A stretch of DNA of 64,000 nucleotides from Bacteroidia bacterium (GCA_030426765.1 JAUHXV010000003.1:1-64000); one strand, 5' to 3'. Counted from the first letter of the stretch, positions 1 through 10,241 are shown. The notes: generated by a model not told the origin, from the letters alone. Translations and numbers: made by a program.

Positions 1-3000
1 AATACGACTTACTGGTGAGTGACTTTTTAGACGTGGAATGGTATGATGGGAATCCGTGGCTGGGTGGCGAACAAATCTTCAATCCTTCGGCGACCAACCT
101 GGAAAATGTCGTGCAGTTGTGGGCACTTGTCGATGATTTTGATTGCCAGAATATCGTGCAGATCCCGCTTGTCATATACCCGGATCCGGATATCGACTCG
201 ATCCCGCCGATTGTCATCTGTGCCGGAGAGAGTATCGAGTTACAAGCCCTCGATATCGTAGATGCGGGCAACAGCATGGCTACCTATACTTTCCACTCAA
301 GTCTTCCACCGGATTCCTCCAATATGCTGAATCCCTTATCCTTTATGCCGGAAGATTCGACGGTGATCTTTTTACTGGCCAGTGCCGAACAATGCTTTGA
401 CACGATTCCGATAGAAGTATTTGTCGAAGACTATCCTGACTTCACGCTGGAAGGCCTTCCTTGCGATTTGTTGCTGGAGACCTTTACAGTGCTGTTTACC
501 AGTTCCGCAGACTCCATTTATGCAAGCGTTGGCAGTGTGGTGAATAACGCAATGGGACAGGATTCGATCAAAGGAATCCCAAACAATACCGATCTGACGA
601 TTGAAGTACTCAACTCGAGTGGATTGTGCAATGATACGTTCTACATCACTGCCCCCAATTGCGATTGTCCGTTTATCAATCAACCCACGACCTCTTCTTC
701 CCTGCATGCGATATGTGAGGACGAAGCGATTCCTGTGATGTCGGTGAGTGTGGATGCGGGTCTTCAGGCCAACTGGTATTCGGTCCCGAGTGGCGGTGTA
801 CCTGTTTTGCAAAACAGCCTGACGTTCCAGCCTGCCGTTGCCGTGAATGCGACCTACTATGTGGAGGCCATTGATCCGCTGACCAACTGCTACAGTGTCC
901 GTACGCCTATCAGCCTGGTGGTACATCCCCTGGCGATACTGGTTCCTTCGCCCGACCCCGTGGTTTGTTTTGATGAAGTGTTCAACCTGAACACCTTTGT
1001 TCCGACGGTACAAAATGGCGTGTCCGGTTCAGGCCAGTGGTTTGAATTGCTGACCAATCAACCCGCCTCCGGCGTGGTGGTTCCCCAGAACGGAGAATCC
1101 TGGTACTACGTTTTCACAACAAGCGCCGGAGCTTGTTTGAGTCGCGATACCATCACCGCAACAGTCAACCCACTACCGGATATCGACTTGTTTGATATCA
1201 TATGCGACGATGTGGCGTTGACCTATCAGTTGTCCTTTACATGTGATGCAGATGTCGTGCTGACAAGCAATGGCGGGACACTCGTTCAGGTACCGGCGAC
1301 AGATACCTTCCACCTGGAAGACATTCCTTTTGACACCGATATACAATTTGATTTAGAATATACCGCTACCGGATGTACGGCTTCATTCTTACTCCCGGCA
1401 CCGGACTGCAGCTGTCCGTCACTTTTACAGAGCACCAGTTTTGACGGATGCTCCGAGCAGGGTGATATCGATCTGTCGCAGTTTGAAGGACCGGGCGTCA
1501 TGGGTACATGGGAGATCGTGTCCGTTCCGGCCGGAGCGAATCCGGCGACAGTCAGCGGCAGTAATTTCCTGGGCTTTCAGAAAGACGCAGGATTGTACGA
1601 ACTGCTGTTTATTAGAAATGTAATCCTCAACAATTGTGTGGACTCCGCTTATTTTGAACTCTCCCTTGCGCGGTCACCATTTGCGGATGCGGGGGTAGAT
1701 GCTACCGTGTGTGCACCGGATGCGATCAGTCTTTCGGGACAGGCCGGTGGAGACAATGTTGTGTTCAGCTGGCAAACAAACGGATCAGGAACCATAGATA
1801 ATGCAAATGCATTGGTGACTTCCTACACACCCACGATGGCCGATATTGTGAGCGGATCGGTGAATTTCACCTTAACAGCAACGGATCAGACCGGACTGTG
1901 TCCGCCCGTGAGCGAGACCATCACGATCACCATCGACGGAAGTGCATATTATATACTCAATGCGGGCAGCCAGATCTATTGTGATACCCTTGACCAGTTG
2001 ATCGATCTGGATCCGCTCATTTCATTCGGTACAACATCCGGTGAGTGGTTTTTCCCGGATACAGTCAGCGCACCTGTGACCGGATCGAGTCAGATCAATC
2101 CGTCTACCCTGGAACCGGGGAGTTATACCATTTTCTATACGACAAACAACGCGGTGGCACCGTGTACAAATGATACTACAGGGGTCAATTTGATCATAGA
2201 GAATTGCGCATGTCCTTCCGTAGCGATTTCTACGCCGGGACAAAGACTGTGTAGTGAGTCCGATATGCTTAATCTGACTACCCTGCAGATCACAGGTGAA
2301 AGCGGTACGTGGTCAATTGCGAATGCCCCTGCGGGTGGCTCACCCGCCGTGATCACCGGAAATCAGTTTGTCACGTCGAATTCTGATTTTGGGATATATA
2401 CGATCCGGTTTACACTAAACAATCCCATGGCGGGATGTCCGGATTTCTCAGAAGTGAATCTTGAGGTTGTACAGACGCCGCAGATCACGTTGATATCGAA
2501 AGGCTGCGCGGATGATCTGCAGAGTTGGGAAGCGATCATATCCACCAATGGTCCTGTGCCGACGTCAAATGCCGGAACTATCGTGCCCATCGGGGTGAAT
2601 CAGTACAGTATTGAAGGTATTGCGCTAAATACATCCATCTTGGTCACAGCCACCGGAACAGGCGGATTGTGTGCGAAAGAACTGAATATCACCAATCCGG
2701 ATTGCGATTGTACGCTGGATATTGGGAATCTGCCTTTGCAGGTGGAATTATGTCCGGATGAAACGGTGACCCTGGAAGCCACGGTACTTGATCCGAAAGG
2801 AAATGTGACTTCGTTTTGGGTGGTGGACAATGACAGTTTGTACCAGAATACATATGTGGTAACTGAAGCCGGAAGCTATGCGTTTGTCGCAATCGATGAC
2901 TTAGGGTGTCGCGCTTCGCAAACGGTGGAAGTGCACTACTATACGGAGATGATCATTGGAGTGAGTTGGACGGATGTCAACTGTCCGGGAGATCAGGATG

Positions 3001-3728
3001 GTACGATTGTGATCCAGGATGTGATGGGAGGAACAGGGCCGTATACAGTAACTGTCAATGGAGGTGCAGTACAGACGATCAGTAGTTTTCCGCATATCAT
3101 CGCGTCGTTAGGTGCAGGTAGCTATCAGATAGAAATAACCGATGCGTCAAATTGTAGGACCGATGCATCGGTGCAGATCCAATCGGCCAGCACCGAATCA
3201 TTGTCGCTTGGTCCGGATCAGACGATTTTAGTAGGCGATAGTATTTTGATCAGCCCGTCGATCAGCTTTGATCCGGATACCTTCTACTGGCTGGGCAATG
3301 AATCCCTGTTGCTGGATCCGGAGATGTTAAGCAATTGGATTCAGCCGGAAACGAATCAGGCGTATGAGTTGGTTGCCATTGATGCCAACGGATGTGTGTA
3401 TCGCTCGGATATCATGATCCGTGTGTTGTTGTCCAGTAGTATATATGTGCCGAATGTGTTTTCGCCAAACCGGGATGGTGTGAATGATGTGATCGAACCG
3501 ATGGCGGATCCATCAGTGACGGAGATCACGCATTTTGCGATCTACAATCGGTGGGGAGAATTGATCTATCAGGTGGAAAATGTGCTGCCTAATCAGGGCT
3601 TAGCGGTTTGGGATGGAACAATGAATGGAGAAGCCTTACAGCCCGGAGTGTATGTGTATCGAGTGGGGGCGATTAATAAACGAGGGGATGAAATTAATCT
3701 CGCAGGGGATATTACCTTATTGCGATAA
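1..3728 (+). CDS. Giant secreted protein with T9SS type B (gliding-motility) C-terminal sorting domain, 5' end missing
   Basis: The frame is open from the first bases of the window, so the gene begins upstream; the GTG at 15 is only an internal codon. About 1240 residues are visible. The last ~95 residues (from VPNVFSPNRDGVND, about residue 1145) match the CHU_C/TIGR04131 domain, with NRWGELIY, WDG and GVYVY motifs, which directs export and surface anchoring by the type IX secretion system. The rest is a chain of Ig-like/PKD-like modules separated by conserved Cys-x-Cys linkers near residues 216, 465, 731 and 897; two modules share a GTW(E/S)I..APAG pattern and look like internal duplicates. 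No catalytic motif is visible. It is probably an adhesin or surface-matrix protein; the ligand is unknown. The gene ends 38 nt before a strong terminator. Confidence 0.9.
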   Translation, partial: YDLLVSDFLDVEWYDGNPWLGGEQIFNPSATNLENVVQLWALVDDFDCQNIVQIPLVIYPDPDIDSIPPIVICAGESIELQALDIVDAGNSMATYTFHSSLPPDSSNMLNPLSFMPEDSTVIFLLASAEQCFDTIPIEVFVEDYPDFTLEGLPCDLLLETFTVLFTSSADSIYASVGSVVNNAMGQDSIKGIPNNTDLTIEVLNSSGLCNDTFYITAPNCDCPFINQPTTSSSLHAICEDEAIPVMSVSVDAGLQANWYSVPSGGVPVLQNSLTFQPAVAVNATYYVEAIDPLTNCYSVRTPISLVVHPLAILVPSPDPVVCFDEVFNLNTFVPTVQNGVSGSGQWFELLTNQPASGVVVPQNGESWYYVFTTSAGACLSRDTITATVNPLPDIDLFDIICDDVALTYQLSFTCDADVVLTSNGGTLVQVPATDTFHLEDIPFDTDIQFDLEYTATGCTASFLLPAPDCSCPSLLQSTSFDGCSEQGDIDLSQFEGPGVMGTWEIVSVPAGANPATVSGSNFLGFQKDAGLYELLFIRNVILNNCVDSAYFELSLARSPFADAGVDATVCAPDAISLSGQAGGDNVVFSWQTNGSGTIDNANALVTSYTPTMADIVSGSVNFTLTATDQTGLCPPVSETITITIDGSAYYILNAGSQIYCDTLDQLIDLDPLISFGTTSGEWFFPDTVSAPVTGSSQINPSTLEPGSYTIFYTTNNAVAPCTNDTTGVNLIIENCACPSVAISTPGQRLCSESDMLNLTTLQITGESGTWSIANAPAGGSPAVITGNQFVTSNSDFGIYTIRFTLNNPMAGCPDFSEVNLEVVQTPQITLISKGCADDLQSWEAIISTNGPVPTSNAGTIVPIGVNQYSIEGIALNTSILVTATGTGGLCAKELNITNPDCDCTLDIGNLPLQVELCPDETVTLEATVLDPKGNVTSFWVVDNDSLYQNTYVVTEAGSYAFVAIDDLGCRASQTVEVHYYTEMIIGVSWTDVNCPGDQDGTIVIQDVMGGTGPYTVTVNGGAVQTISSFPHIIASLGAGSYQIEITDASNCRTDASVQIQSASTESLSLGPDQTILVGDSILISPSISFDPDTFYWLGNESLLLDPEMLSNWIQPETNQAYELVAIDANGCVYRSDIMIRVLLSSSIYVPNVFSPNRDGVNDVIEPMADPSVTEITHFAIYNRWGELIYQVENVLPNQGLAVWDGTMNGEALQPGVYVYRVGAINKRGDEINLAGDITLLR

Positions 3729-3765
3729 CGTATATGAGAGAAATTTGAGCTTTAGTTTTGGATAC

Positions 3766-3798
3766 AAAAAAGCCGAAGGATAAACTTCGGCTTTTTTT
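3766..3798. terminator. Bidirectional intrinsic terminator
   Basis: An A-run, then stem AGCCGAAG (3771-3778), a GATAAA loop, CTTCGGCT (3785-3792) and a T-run. It has A- and T-tracts on both sides and lies between converging genes (ending at 3728 and 3824), so it can serve both strands. Confidence 0.9.
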
Positions 3799-3823
3799 AT
3801 GTACGAAATGAAGTCAATCATTT

Positions 3824-4564
3824 TTAGTAATCACTACTTAAGTCTGATCTGAAATTCACAAGTTCATCGTACGTTTTGCTGCGATCAACGCATTTGCTGA
3901 TGTCTTCTACAAAACGGTCATAGGCACCTTCGCCATGTATTTCATCAAAGTCTTCCTGAAAAGTGATGGGCTCATCAAAAAATGCGAGGTTTTCCATGCC
4001 CAGTTCAGTCACTACATGGGGTCCTTCAGACATCCCAAAACGCCAGTACATGCGGAAGGATGCATTGTATCCTTTGGCCTTCATGACGTCAACAACATCG
4101 CTCATCAAAGCTTTAAAACGTTTTCCACCGCCTGGAAGAAGTGTAGAATTGCGCCATCGCATGGTGGAAAAGTTTTCAGCACCTTCCGGAGCGTACACAA
4201 TGTCCTTGTCCGCTCTCCAGTAAATGGTTTCACCTAGCGGCTCTGCGAGTTCCAGCACTTTTCTCCAATGGGTATTGTGTGCTTCACTGGATGGGCGACC
4301 TTCCATGTCGGTAAACGTCATAGGGCCCATAGCCAGCTCGTAAGTGCCTGAGTAAGGTCCGGTTCTCTTTTCAAAAATGCCTGTTTTGTAAGGAGATTCA
4401 TTGTGAAACTTCTTGTTGTGTTCAGCCAGGGCTTTTTCAAAAGCTTCTTCCTGTCCGGCTTTGGCTTTGAAATGGTGACACTCCCATTGCTGGTAATCGG
4501 TTTGTGCCTGCACTACGAAAGCTGTCCCGAGTACGGCAATCAAAATTAATAGTAGGTTTTTCAT
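3824..4564 (-). CDS. Secreted protein of unknown function
   Basis: 246 residues. It starts with a Sec signal peptide (MKNLLLILIAVLGTAFVVQAQ, cleavage after AQA), so it is periplasmic or secreted, with no lipobox. The mature part is mixed alpha/beta and charged, with an early stretch (YQQWECHHFKAKAGQEEAFEKA) that resembles the start of dimeric alpha-beta barrel/NIPSNAP-type proteins; this is only a resemblance and I do not assign the family. It has aromatic-rich segments (MYWRFGMSEGPHV) and one Cys near the N-terminus and one near the C-terminus. It is a single-gene unit between a converging and a diverging neighbour. Function unknown. Confidence 0.75.
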   Translation of the reverse strand: MKNLLLILIAVLGTAFVVQAQTDYQQWECHHFKAKAGQEEAFEKALAEHNKKFHNESPYKTGIFEKRTGPYSGTYELAMGPMTFTDMEGRPSSEAHNTHWRKVLELAEPLGETIYWRADKDIVYAPEGAENFSTMRWRNSTLLPGGGKRFKALMSDVVDVMKAKGYNASFRMYWRFGMSEGPHVVTELGMENLAFFDEPITFQEDFDEIHGEGAYDRFVEDISKCVDRSKTYDELVNFRSDLSSDY

Positions 4565-4974
4565 AAATTATTTGGTTTTGGATGAAATAATCAATTTCGC
4601 CAAAAACCGGGTCGACAAACAGTTGAGTCCGATTTCAGGAGGACATGAAACTGTTTTGATGGGGCCAGGTTATTTGGGGTGCCTCACACTTAAAAGTATA
4701 AAATTTTACAAGAATCTTACCGACTGGTACCAGAGCCTGTTGCAGAATAGGCCATCAAAAGAAGTTTAATAGCAGTCACTTACAAAGGATCAATGAAGAT
4801 GGTTATACCTGAATTGATTGAAATAGGATAGCTTTGGGGCTCCGTAAGGAAATCACGCAAATCCTGAAAAAATGGTTTTTGCTACTACATAGTATGTGGG
4901 TCTAGGCGGGGCACGATACCTTAACGAGTCGTGTATCGAAATCATTTATTCAAGCCCGGAATGGGTGCGTTTTC
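4565..4974. other. Intergenic region with two outward-facing genes
   Basis: About 410 bases without a convincing gene. A 65-codon TTG-initiated frame at 4572-4769 has no recognisable features and overlaps the presumed promoter of the divergent secreted-protein gene. A short dyad, CGATAC (4914-4919) / GTATCG (4933-4938), lies 36 nt before the glycosyltransferase start. I see no clear TAnnTTTG element for either gene. Confidence 0.5.
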
Positions 4975-6591
4975 ATGACTGAATCACTGAAAAAATTTAT
5001 TTGCAACCTATCCCTTACCCAGGTGGTCTGGTTGCTGATCCTGGCGTCTGGTACAGCGTTTTTGCTCAATCTGAATGCCGTCCCCTTTATTGGAGATGAG
5101 GGGATACGCACCCTGGTGGCTTTCGAGATGACTACCTCAGGCAATTATATTGTACCTACACAGTTTGGAGAGCCTTACTTTAATAAGCCACCGCTGTACA
5201 ATTGGTTTATTATCGTTTCGTCAACCCTTTTCGGTGGATATGGTGAGTGGCCCTCAAGGATGACTACCTTGGTCTTCCTTGGACTTTTTGCCTGGTCTGC
5301 GTATCATTTTACGCGTTTGAAAACGGATCGCATCACGGCCATTACAATGGCATTTATGCTCCTCACGAGTGGTCGGATTTTATTCTGGGACAGCATGCTG
5401 GCGCTAATTGATATCTGCTTCTCCTGGATCATTTATGTGAATTTTATGGTCCTGTATTTCTATGGCAAGGAAGGGCGATGGCAGCGAATGTTTTTACTAT
5501 CCTACCTGCTGTTTTCCGTTGCGTTTCTCCTGAAAGGCTTTCCCGCGCTAGTCTTCCAGGGCATTTCAATGCTGGTGGCACTATATTTTCACAAAGCCCT
5601 CAAGTCAAAACTTTTCAGTGCCGCTCATTGGATCGGTATCGGTATTGGGGTGATCCCTTTAGTAGTGTACTATCTGCTTTACGCATCACATGTAAGTATG
5701 GAGCAGGTAGTCAGTATTTTGTTTGAACAGTCTATCCAGCGCACACCTGTGCGATTTACGATTTGGGAAACAGTCGTCCATTTTTTTGCTTTTCCATTCG
5801 AGCAGATATATCATTTTTTACCATGGTCATTGTTAGTGTTGGTGGGATTGCATCCGAGGGTCCGGGCATGGATCAGAGAAGATGCGTTTATGCGCTTTAA
5901 TTTCTGGATGCTTATGGCCAACCTCCCTGTGTATTGGGTATCTGTGGAAGTATATCCGCGTTACCTGCTCATGTTTATTCCGCTATTCAATATTATAACC
6001 TATCTGGGTGTCCAACAGCTCAATACGATCCGTCCACGGTATTGGAATATAATCCGATGGTTGTTTCTGGTCATCACCCTTTGTTCGCTTGTGAGCATTA
6101 CATTTATGCGTTTTGTTCCGCTGGTTCGGGATTTACCCTTTCTAAATGCAGTTTGGATTTGTGGTACTATAGCAATGGCTTTTGGCCTGGCAGGAATCGT
6201 CTACGATAAAACGCGTCTGTTTTTGTGGTTTGTGTTTGCAGTCCTTGTGACTCGCTCCGTGTTTAATATGGTCGTGCTTCCGATCCGGGCAGCTGAGCAT
6301 GATAAAACTCCGCCCAAAATAGAATGTCAGCGGATAGGAGAGAAGTATGCTGATGAAACATTGTACCTTTACAAGCATTCCAATCTCAATGAAGTGACCA
6401 GGGCCTATGCATCGATATACACCAATCAAATCATTCACAGAGCGAGTGAAGCTACTGATACTTCAGCCCTGTATCTCGTGCAAAAAGACATCTATCCGGA
6501 CATACAGGGCATCCGGGTTGATTCGATGGTTGGGGTAGGAGGTCGCGTGTTTGTGCTCATGCGATCCCCTGAAGAAAACCCTGCGGAATAG
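4975..6591 (+). CDS. GT39/ArnT-like membrane glycosyltransferase
   Basis: 538 residues, polytopic inner-membrane protein with roughly a dozen hydrophobic segments. The first periplasmic loop carries the PMT_2/ArnT hallmark: GDEGIR near residue 37, with the catalytic acidic pair region, followed by the KPPLYNW motif (~residues 63-70). Such enzymes use a polyprenyl-phosphate sugar donor to glycosylate a lipid or protein on the periplasmic side. The C-terminal ~90 residues form a soluble domain. The 3' end overlaps the next gene, a flippase-like membrane protein, which fits a cell-surface glycan role. The exact donor and acceptor cannot be read from the sequence. Confidence 0.85.
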   Translation: MTESLKKFICNLSLTQVVWLLILASGTAFLLNLNAVPFIGDEGIRTLVAFEMTTSGNYIVPTQFGEPYFNKPPLYNWFIIVSSTLFGGYGEWPSRMTTLVFLGLFAWSAYHFTRLKTDRITAITMAFMLLTSGRILFWDSMLALIDICFSWIIYVNFMVLYFYGKEGRWQRMFLLSYLLFSVAFLLKGFPALVFQGISMLVALYFHKALKSKLFSAAHWIGIGIGVIPLVVYYLLYASHVSMEQVVSILFEQSIQRTPVRFTIWETVVHFFAFPFEQIYHFLPWSLLVLVGLHPRVRAWIREDAFMRFNFWMLMANLPVYWVSVEVYPRYLLMFIPLFNIITYLGVQQLNTIRPRYWNIIRWLFLVITLCSLVSITFMRFVPLVRDLPFLNAVWICGTIAMAFGLAGIVYDKTRLFLWFVFAVLVTRSVFNMVVLPIRAAEHDKTPPKIECQRIGEKYADETLYLYKHSNLNEVTRAYASIYTNQIIHRASEATDTSALYLVQKDIYPDIQGIRVDSMVGVGGRVFVLMRSPEENPAE

Positions 6592-7540
6592 GGCGGACAC
6601 GAAATTATGGAATCTACGCTGTCGTAAACTATTTTCATTGAAACTACAATTGCCAAAAATAAATCTGCCAAGACCCGTTAAGGTCTTTTTAAAGCTGACC
6701 ATCTCCGCGGTGATCATCTACCTGGTATTGACCAAGATAGATGAGGGCCTGCTTTTGGAAGTGGTGAAGGAGGCTAACTGGTGGTGGGTGATCTGGGCAA
6801 TATTGTGGTTCGTTTTTTCGAAGATCATCTCCGCTTTTCGCTTCAATACGATACTGAAAGCAGAGGATGTGGATCTTTCCACAAAGGACAATCTCAGACT
6901 TTACTGGTTATGCATGTACTATAACCTTTTGTTGCCCGGAGGCATCAGTGGCGATGGGTATAAGATTAAAGTACTGATGGATTGGTTTGGCAAACCCTTT
7001 AAGCGGATGTTTACGGTAACCTTAGTAGATCGGTTGTCAGGACTTATCGCCTTGGGTCAGATTAGTGTCGTGTTGATTTTATATGTTGCAGATTCCGGGA
7101 TATACTGGGCGATCGCACTGGGAGCTTTATTGGTAAGTTTTGCTTTGGGTTGGTATATTTTTAAATGGGCCGGTGGGAAACTGGCCGGCGTTTGGCTTCA
7201 AACCTCTTTCCAGTCACTGGGCGTGCAGGGATCGCAAGCGCTGGCTACCCTTGGACTCGTTTTTGCACTTGGGCACGGGCAACATTGGGCGGAGTACATC
7301 ATACTCTTCCTGGTTTCCTCGGTGATGGCGATGATCCCGATTACCATAGGTGGGGCCGGAGCTCGTGAACTCACCTTTTTATACGGGGCGCAGTTTCTCG
7401 ACATCCAGGCTGAGAAGGCGGTGGCAATTGCCTTCTTATTCTATATCATTTCTTCTGCGGTATCCTTCTTCGGTATTGTGTACAGTTTTAATAAAGAGCG
7501 AGTGTTTAAAATGGCCTCGGTAAAGAAATCGAGTGAATAG
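6551..7540 (+). CDS. Flippase-like membrane protein (LPG synthase TM / UPF0104 family)
   Basis: 329 residues from the ATG at 6551, which overlaps the upstream glycosyltransferase gene by 41 nt. The first 29 residues are unlike the family, so initiation at TTG 6638 (300 residues, starting MKLQLPKINLP) is also possible; no in-frame ATG lies between. Six to eight membrane segments are visible. The motifs NLLLPGGISGDGYK (~residue 125) and VDRLSGL are typical of the lysylphosphatidylglycerol synthase transmembrane/YbhN-AglD family, whose members often sit with glycosyltransferases. It is probably co-transcribed with the GT39 gene; a lipid-linked glycan function is inferred from that pairing. Confidence 0.85.
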   Translation: MCSCDPLKKTLRNRADTKLWNLRCRKLFSLKLQLPKINLPRPVKVFLKLTISAVIIYLVLTKIDEGLLLEVVKEANWWWVIWAILWFVFSKIISAFRFNTILKAEDVDLSTKDNLRLYWLCMYYNLLLPGGISGDGYKIKVLMDWFGKPFKRMFTVTLVDRLSGLIALGQISVVLILYVADSGIYWAIALGALLVSFALGWYIFKWAGGKLAGVWLQTSFQSLGVQGSQALATLGLVFALGHGQHWAEYIILFLVSSVMAMIPITIGGAGARELTFLYGAQFLDIQAEKAVAIAFLFYIISSAVSFFGIVYSFNKERVFKMASVKKSSE

Positions 7541-7774
7541 CCGAAAACACGAGCCCTTCAGGTGTTAGGTGAGCAAGATGGCATAGCCAAATCCAAATTC
7601 CTTAGAGAACGAATGAGTTAAACAACGCAAGAAGGTTTCGGGGATTCACATGATCAAATCGAACGAGAATAAATGAGTATTTTGCCGCCAGGAATTAACG
7701 TATTCCCCTGCGCTGTTTCGCCTTTGATGGTTAAGTGGCATATTACGTAACCATATAAAAGGTTGAAAATCAGC

Positions 7775-8815
7775 ATGAAAAGTTTGTCAGTAATTACCGA
7801 TCCTCAGTATCAGCCCCGCGATAGTTTTACCCGTTATGAACGATTCTGGTTGCAGTTTATGAATGATGAGCGCGATCTCCCGTTCATTCATTTGCTGACG
7901 CGCATCCATCTGATTGTTTTGCCCTGGGCGATTCTGTTTTTTACCCCTTTGTTTCAAGGCATATACTGGTGGTTGATGTACATACCCTATGCGTATGTGG
8001 CTCAATCCTACTTCAAAGGTCGTTTTGGATTGATGTTTCATTGTATCTGTCACCGGCCTATGTTTAAAAAGAAGTACGCCTGGATGCACAAATACATTAC
8101 CTGGTGCGTGGCTCCTTTTTTTGGCAATACCCCGGAGACATATTTCGCCCATCACATTATAATGCATCACGTTGAAAACAATCAGGAGGATGATGCCAGC
8201 AGTACGCTTAAGTATCAACGAGACTGTCCGGTTGAGTTTTCAAAATACTTTGGTCGGTTTATACTCATGGGCATTGTGGATACTTTTATGTACCTGTTTC
8301 GACGCAAACGTAAAAAAGTGTATACCCGTTTTACACTGGGAGAAATATCGTTTTATGTGTTTTGTTTTGCAATGTGCTTTGTTAACTTTCGAGCGACACT
8401 TATGATATTTATTGTGCCAGTCATTTATGCCCGACTCATCATGATGATGGGCAATTGGACGCAGCATAGTTTTATTGATAAGGATAACCCGGAAGGACAC
8501 TTTAGTAGTGTCTTTAACTGTATAAATAATGTCTACAACCAGAATTGCTGGAATGATGGTTACCATAGTATTCATCACCTCAATCCCGGGCTGCATTACA
8601 CAGAAATACCCGGCGTCTTTTTAAAGAATAAAGAAAACTTCGTTAAGCACAAAACGTTCATCTTTGATGGAATTCACTATTTGCATGTTTTCTTTTGGCT
8701 AATGACCAAACAATACAATCGGCTGGCAGAAAATCTGGTTAATATTGACAATACGTTCAGCAGTCAACATGAGGCAGAATGTCTGCTTAGAGAAAGAGTG
8801 ATGAAAATTACGTAA
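7775..8815 (+). CDS. Membrane fatty acid desaturase-like di-iron enzyme
   Basis: 346 residues from the ATG at 7775; an in-frame TTG at 7763 is possible but less likely. The three His clusters of membrane desaturases/hydroxylases are present: HCICH (H89/H93), HHIIMHH (126-132) and HSIHH (264-268), between four or more membrane segments. These would bind the two irons. The family introduces double bonds or hydroxyls into lipid acyl chains or carotenoid-like substrates using O2. The pattern FxxHH..MHHVENN is that of fatty-acid desaturases, but the substrate is not readable. It stands alone, with ~230 nt of featureless sequence upstream. Confidence 0.8.
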   Translation: MKSLSVITDPQYQPRDSFTRYERFWLQFMNDERDLPFIHLLTRIHLIVLPWAILFFTPLFQGIYWWLMYIPYAYVAQSYFKGRFGLMFHCICHRPMFKKKYAWMHKYITWCVAPFFGNTPETYFAHHIIMHHVENNQEDDASSTLKYQRDCPVEFSKYFGRFILMGIVDTFMYLFRRKRKKVYTRFTLGEISFYVFCFAMCFVNFRATLMIFIVPVIYARLIMMMGNWTQHSFIDKDNPEGHFSSVFNCINNVYNQNCWNDGYHSIHHLNPGLHYTEIPGVFLKNKENFVKHKTFIFDGIHYLHVFFWLMTKQYNRLAENLVNIDNTFSSQHEAECLLRERVMKIT

Positions 8816-8919
8816 GTGCTGAGGGGTATTAAATTCTGCACATTGTTGAATGGTCCGAGATGCGATTAAATGTATTGATGCTAATCTGATTTTCACCTAA
8901 TTTTTGATTTGTTAATGGA

Positions 8920-10134
8920 ATGAATCCGTATTTCGTCCTTATATTATTAAGTGTACTGGTCATCTTCTCCTACCTTTTTGATATGGTGTCCCGTCGGACT
9001 CGGGTTCCTTCTGTGCTCTTATTGCTGGTCCTGGGAAGTGTGTTACGGTATGTTTCGATTTATCTCAATCTTCCGATCTATAAGTTTACGACCATACTCC
9101 CCCTTCTGGGAACCGTCGGATTGATTCTGATTGTATTCGAAGGTGCATTGGAACTAAAGTTTGAGCCTAGTAAAGCCAAACTGATACGAAGCACCTTTGT
9201 GGCGGCCTTGTTTCTGTTGTGCCTGACCTCAGTAGGGATTGCGGGATTGTTTTATTACTTTTTGGAAGCTCCCTTTCAGCGATGTCTGCTTAATGCGATT
9301 CCGTTTAGCGTGATTAGCTCGGCCATCGCCATTCCCTCCGTGACATCTTTGTTTACGGACAAGAAGGAATTTATTATTTACGAGTCCTCTTTCTCGGATA
9401 TCCTTGGGATTATGTTGTTCAATCTCATTCTGATGAATGAAACGATTGACGCAAGTATGATCGGAGAATTCGGTGTACAGGTATTGATCGTTTCGGTGAT
9501 TTCTCTTATATCGTGCTTTGGGTTCCTGTTTATCATGGGGCGAATGAAACATCATGTTAAATTCTTCCTCATCATATCCGCTCTGATTCTGGTATATGCG
9601 GTGGGAAAGCAATTTCATCTTTCAACCCTAATCGTCGTATTGGCATTCGGTCTTTTTCTCGAAAACAGTGAACTGATTGCAAAGCGGTTGTCCACCCTCC
9701 CTTTGCTTGGGAAAGTGGAATCCATTATGATCTATCCTTCTCTGCGTACAGACCTGAAGGGGTTGCATCAGTTGACAGCCGAAAGTGCTTTTTTACTCCG
9801 CACATTTTTCTTTCTGGTTTTCGGATACTCCTTGGAGATAGGTGAGTTGATGCAATCTTCCGTGTTCTTCTTTGGATCACTTACCTTACTGGTCGTGTAT
9901 TTATTGCGCTGGATTTATCTGGCGGTGATTGTAAAAGCGCACCTGTGGCCGGAACTGGTGATTTCCCCGCGTGGATTGATTTCTGTATTGTTGTTTTTGT
10001 CTATTCCAAAAGATAAACTTGTGGGCGACTTTATGTCCGGATTACTTTTATTTATCATTCTTGCCTCAGGGCTTCTGATGACGATCGGCCTGATTGCCAC
10101 AGGGAAGTTGCCCACGGAGTCGGGAGATGAGTAG
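8920..10134 (+). CDS. Cation:proton antiporter (CPA/NhaP-like)
   Basis: 404 residues, about 11-12 membrane segments. The N-terminal half has the PSVLLLLVLG and LPLLGTVGLILIVFEGALEL segments typical of the CPA superfamily (LLLG, F-E-x-G-L-E). The core exchange motif appears as ESSFSDILGIMLFN with Asp160; most CPA1 proteins have Asn-Asp here, so the first position is Ser in this protein. The ordinary cytoplasmic TrkA-N domain is absent. It likely exchanges Na+ or K+ for H+ across the inner membrane. It is a single gene with a short 3' intergenic gap before converging genes. Confidence 0.85.
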   Translation: MNPYFVLILLSVLVIFSYLFDMVSRRTRVPSVLLLLVLGSVLRYVSIYLNLPIYKFTTILPLLGTVGLILIVFEGALELKFEPSKAKLIRSTFVAALFLLCLTSVGIAGLFYYFLEAPFQRCLLNAIPFSVISSAIAIPSVTSLFTDKKEFIIYESSFSDILGIMLFNLILMNETIDASMIGEFGVQVLIVSVISLISCFGFLFIMGRMKHHVKFFLIISALILVYAVGKQFHLSTLIVVLAFGLFLENSELIAKRLSTLPLLGKVESIMIYPSLRTDLKGLHQLTAESAFLLRTFFFLVFGYSLEIGELMQSSVFFFGSLTLLVVYLLRWIYLAVIVKAHLWPELVISPRGLISVLLFLSIPKDKLVGDFMSGLLLFIILASGLLMTIGLIATGKLPTESGDE

Positions 10135-10241
10135 CAAGATCGAATGCGTCCGAGTGAGGTAGGGTATGCACAGTTTTACTGAAGAGGTTTGACCTTTGAA
10201 CCTTCCCCTGGTCAACACAATTTCCCACGTTTTAGCCTGGC

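Noticed and set aside
372-1013. 213-codon open frame on the minus strand within the secreted T9SS gene
   Set aside because: The plus strand carries clear protein modules with repeated Cys-x-Cys linkers; the minus frame is Arg/His-rich, with no signal or domain, and is a shadow of the coding strand.
4572-4769. 65-codon TTG-initiated frame
   Set aside because: No signal, domain or ribosome-binding site; it overlaps the promoter region of the divergent gene at 4564.
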